A stretch of 32,421 nucleotides of DNA. Origin: Planctomycetaceae bacterium. GTDB lineage: Bacteria > Planctomycetota > Planctomycetia > Planctomycetales > Planctomycetaceae. Location of the stretch: positions 1 to 32,421 of the forward strand of contig JAKFVC010000216.1 in NCBI GenBank assembly GCA_021732415.1. The letters run 5' to 3'. Both the position numbers and the translations under genes were made by a program. Of the stretch, positions 30,384-32,421 are shown in pieces. Below the pieces are notes generated by a model that saw nothing but the letters and a program-made list of their open reading frames with translations, did not search any database and was not told where the DNA came from. Positions within the stretch are counted from its first letter, which is position 1. Each line of letters opens with the position of its first letter.

Positions 30384-31883
30384 CTACTTCACAGAACTGA
30401 CCGGTAGTGTCACGCGGAACCCGATATCGGGTCCTCGAATAGTTGCCGGGCGAGCCATGCGGGATGACGAACGGCTAGTAAACGGACCATCCGCATAACA
30501 TCCACCGCGGACGACTCGGTTGCTGTTTCCGGAGAATGGACAGCGCGGGTTGATCGCACCTGATTCCTGGAAATTCGCGTACCAGGTCGGTTCCCAGTTG
30601 TCTTCAATCCATTCGCGGAGGTTGCCCACCGTATCAAAGAGGCCGAACGGGTTTGGCAGGAGCGCGCCAACCGGAGAAATCTTGCTATTCGTCTTGAGCT
30701 CGTCACCATTCCAAAACTTCGAGGTGGTACCAGCGCGGGTTGCGAACTCCCACTCCGCTTCGCTCGGCAACCGGTAGCCATTGCCATTCAATAGCGACGA
30801 GTTGTCGCCTTGAACGTCATAGACAGGTGAAAGGTTCGCGACCAAACTTAACCGCGAACAAAATTCGGCTGCATCATGCCAACTGACTGTGTCGACCGGA
30901 TAGGCAGAAGTGTCGACTCCCATCACAAGTTGTTTGTTGGAACCCGTGGAAGTAAAGCTCGCAGGGTTCTTCCCCATCACTTGCTGATATTCGGCTTGCG
31001 TGACTTCGTGAGTGCTTAAGTAAATGGGATACGTCAGTACAACCCGATGCTGCGGGCCCTCGGACAGTGCGGAAGCCTTTAACGCCTGATCTTCGCCGAA
31101 TGACTTCACGGCCTCTTCAATCTCTGCAGGTGAACTGCCCATGACGAATTCACCCGGAGGAATCAACCGGAACTTCATGCCGAGCTTGTTCGTGTAGTCG
31201 ACACTCACCTTCAGGTACTTCGCCCACGCAGCCTGAGCCTGCTGGGCCTGTGCGGAATCGAAGGGAGCCTTGGCGAACGGCGGAGCATTCTTGGGCCAGG
31301 CTTTTACCTTGATCTCTGGCGAGGCCTTTTTGATTCCCGCGACCTTGCTCTTGGCCGGCTGATCTGAGGCCGGCTTGTCTGCAGCCGGTTTATCTGCAGC
31401 GGGTTTATCCGCGACCGGTTTACTATCAGGCGATTCCGGTTTTTCCGGCATCTTGAGCCCGGCGGTCTTCAGTGTCTCAAGTTCCGCCGCGAGCACCTCC
31501 GCCTGCTCGTCGTTCTTGGCCTTTAAGTATTCAGTCTGAGCGGCTGAGAGTGCGCTCGCAAACGTGCTGTTGTTTTTCTTGATTCGTGACTTGAGCTTGG
31601 TCGACGCCGAGTTGGGAATCTTCCCGTCCTGTTCTAATTCTTCACGCTCGGCCTTGATGGCCTTGATACGTTCCAGATCGGGCTTCGGGCGAGCGCGTTC
31701 GGCCGCTTCCTTGGCGTCGATCTGCTTGAAGATATCGCGGATAATGGCTTCGTTCTCAGCCTCATAAACCTGCCGCGCCGTCTGCACACGCTTGTCGATC
31801 TCACTCACGTCGGCAGCGAACGTTGCAGTCAGAGAAAAGCCGAGTGCGACCAGCAGAAATAAACCCATCGAGGCACGAGACAT
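30384..31883 (-). CDS. Exported SUMF1/FGE-fold protein
   Basis: This 499-residue protein has a signal peptide at about 1-23 (SRASMGLFLLVALGFSLTATFA), then a charged helical region (about 28-145), a tandem ADKPA linker (155-177), and a SUMF1 (formylglycine-generating-enzyme-type) domain from about 228 to 495: TNKLGMKFRLIPPGEFVMGS (231-250), HRVVLTYPIYLSTHEVTQAEY, PVDTVSWHDAAEFCSRLS, GYRLPSEAEWEFATRAGT (369-386), GNLREWIEDNW, RVVRGGCY and GFRV. The two catalytic cysteines of true FGE (spaced by five) are not both present in the RVVRGGCYADGPFTSRSSSR segment, so oxidation of sulfatase cysteine is unlikely. A C-type-lectin-like binding role is an alternative. The start was set at 31883, with GAGG 8 nt upstream; the frame from 32009 adds 42 non-homologous residues. 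Confidence 0.85.
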   Translation of the reverse strand: MSRASMGLFLLVALGFSLTATFAADVSEIDKRVQTARQVYEAENEAIIRDIFKQIDAKEAAERARPKPDLERIKAIKAEREELEQDGKIPNSASTKLKSRIKKNNSTFASALSAAQTEYLKAKNDEQAEVLAAELETLKTAGLKMPEKPESPDSKPVADKPAADKPAADKPASDQPAKSKVAGIKKASPEIKVKAWPKNAPPFAKAPFDSAQAQQAQAAWAKYLKVSVDYTNKLGMKFRLIPPGEFVMGSSPAEIEEAVKSFGEDQALKASALSEGPQHRVVLTYPIYLSTHEVTQAEYQQVMGKNPASFTSTGSNKQLVMGVDTSAYPVDTVSWHDAAEFCSRLSLVANLSPVYDVQGDNSSLLNGNGYRLPSEAEWEFATRAGTTSKFWNGDELKTNSKISPVGALLPNPFGLFDTVGNLREWIEDNWEPTWYANFQESGAINPRCPFSGNSNRVVRGGCYADGPFTSRSSSRMARPATIRGPDIGFRVTLPVSSVK

Positions 31884-32020
31884 TGCAGAATCCTCGCAGA
31901 GGGGGCAATTGGTGGCTACGCAAGGTCCACGGTAGCAGTTGGCCACGACATCGTCAAGAAATTGATGCCGCCAGATCCGGACAAACGCCCGATAGCAGGG
32001 GCGAGTCACGAATTAAGAAA

Positions 32021-32293
32021 ATGCACCAAGAGGGAGTCGAACCCCCAACCTACGGTTCCGAAGACCGTCGACAATCTACCATAACTAGTAATTCAGGTAA
32101 AGACTTAGGGCTTACCGCGAGTTCTGGTTGCACGAATGGTTGCGAGTCGTTGAATCTGGATGACATGCCAGCCCATTCCGAACCTCTGTTTAATGTCCCA
32201 GGTTTGGAACGGGTGACAGCCGCCTGGCCGACGCTGCCCGGTCCACTCAAGTCCGCCATTCTGGCCATGATCAATTCTCAATCGCAGCAATGA
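32021..32293 (+). CDS. Short reading frame, possible integrase-tail remnant
   Basis: The frame starts at ATG 32021 and gives 90 residues. The first part, MHQEGVEPPTYGSEDRRQST, is the antisense reading of the tRNA-Arg 3' half and is not an independent protein signal. The end, LERVTAAWPTLPGPLKSAIL, resembles the C-terminal tail W-x-x-LP-x-x-(R/K)-x-AI that I associate with planctomycete tyrosine recombinases and related element proteins. No recombinase core is upstream; that position is occupied by the intact SUMF1-domain gene on the other strand. It may be a broken 3' end left by recombination at the att site, or a short expressed peptide. Confidence that it is a real gene is low. Confidence 0.3.
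   Translation: MHQEGVEPPTYGSEDRRQSTITSNSGKDLGLTASSGCTNGCESLNLDDMPAHSEPLFNVPGLERVTAAWPTLPGPLKSAILAMINSQSQQ
32022..32068 (-). tRNA. 3' half of a tRNA-Arg(UCG), probable att-site scar
   Basis: On the minus strand the anticodon arm is ACGGT-CTTCGGA-ACCGT (32068-32052, anticodon UCG complement at 32059-32061). A 5-nt variable loop follows, then a T-arm GGGGG-TTCGACT-CCCTC and an acceptor 3' strand TTGGTGC with A73; CCA is not encoded. The matching 5' acceptor strand (GCACCAA) and a proper D-arm are missing upstream; only a ggtagattgtcgac stretch resembles D-arm sequence. It cannot fold into a working tRNA. A 3' tRNA half is the classical product of site-specific integration, so this is a partial tRNA / attachment site rather than a functional gene. 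Confidence 0.65.
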
Positions 32294-32421
32294 TCTGACG
32301 GTTTTTGGGGAGACCTGACGGACAACAATTCCAGTTTGATTACAGTCTTGAGACGACCAGCACACCATTCGCTGCCACTATCGACCTGAATGCTCTTAAA
32401 ATTCATACCAATGTCGAACCA

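Larger units (their letters stand above)
32010..32421. other. Right-edge region, probable end of an integrated element
   Basis: It contains a half tRNA (32022-32068) and a short plus-strand frame (32021-32293). After 32294 I see no feature. The region beyond 32068 may belong to an integrated element that continues outside the window; this is inference from the tRNA half-site. Confidence 0.4.

Overview
The window is chromosomal DNA from a planctomycete, probably order Planctomycetales; I would not go to species level. The evidence is a paired DUF1549/DUF1553 cytochrome-like protein (PSD1 type) and DUF1501 protein, a giant secreted protein with an LEPR-xLL-type N-terminal motif, a stand-alone SUMF1-domain protein with a long N-terminal extension, and many hairpin-forming intergenic repeats. 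GC content is clearly above 50 percent.

Layout. Positions 1-343 hold the C-terminal remnant of an ECF sigma factor, preceded by two hairpins. Positions 630-10853 (minus) are one gene for a 3407-residue exported adhesin-like protein: LEPR-xLL motif, DUF4394 propeller, long tandem GxGxD-rich repeats including a duplicated block of about 200 residues, RTX calcium-binding blocks, and seven C-terminal FG-GAP/VCBS repeats. A strong terminator lies at 490-542. From 10854 to 12602 I see no convincing gene. rlmN (12603-13649, plus) is followed by a large palindromic repeat and an exported four-helix-bundle copper-binding (Csp-like) protein with 18 cysteines.

Positions 14729-21446 (minus) carry a translation and replication housekeeping cluster in the transcriptional order rplY/ctc, pth, rpsF, ssb, rplI, then a ROK-family sugar kinase and lepA. 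rpsR, often found between rpsF and rplI, is absent. The intergenic gaps are filled with several families of palindromic repeats.

From 21897 to 30249 the genes run on the plus strand: a small ABM-type monooxygenase; an ECF sigma factor (TTG start) behind an iterated motif of about 15 bp; its probable membrane anti-sigma factor; an exported coiled-coil protein; the PSD1-type protein; the DUF1501 protein with a Tat-like signal; and a tandem pair of small exported proteins with LTxxQ-like motifs. This arrangement suggests an envelope-directed locus under an ECF sigma factor, but co-regulation is inferred, not shown. A bidirectional terminator at 30316-30354 separates it from a convergent gene for an exported SUMF1/FGE-fold protein.

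The right edge (32022-32068) contains the 3' half of a tRNA-Arg(UCG) gene on the minus strand with no 5' half. Beside it is a short plus-strand reading frame ending in a segment that resembles tails I associate with planctomycete integrases. The best reading is an attachment-site scar at the boundary of an integrated element lying mostly outside the window. I found no CRISPR array, rRNA or complete tRNA.
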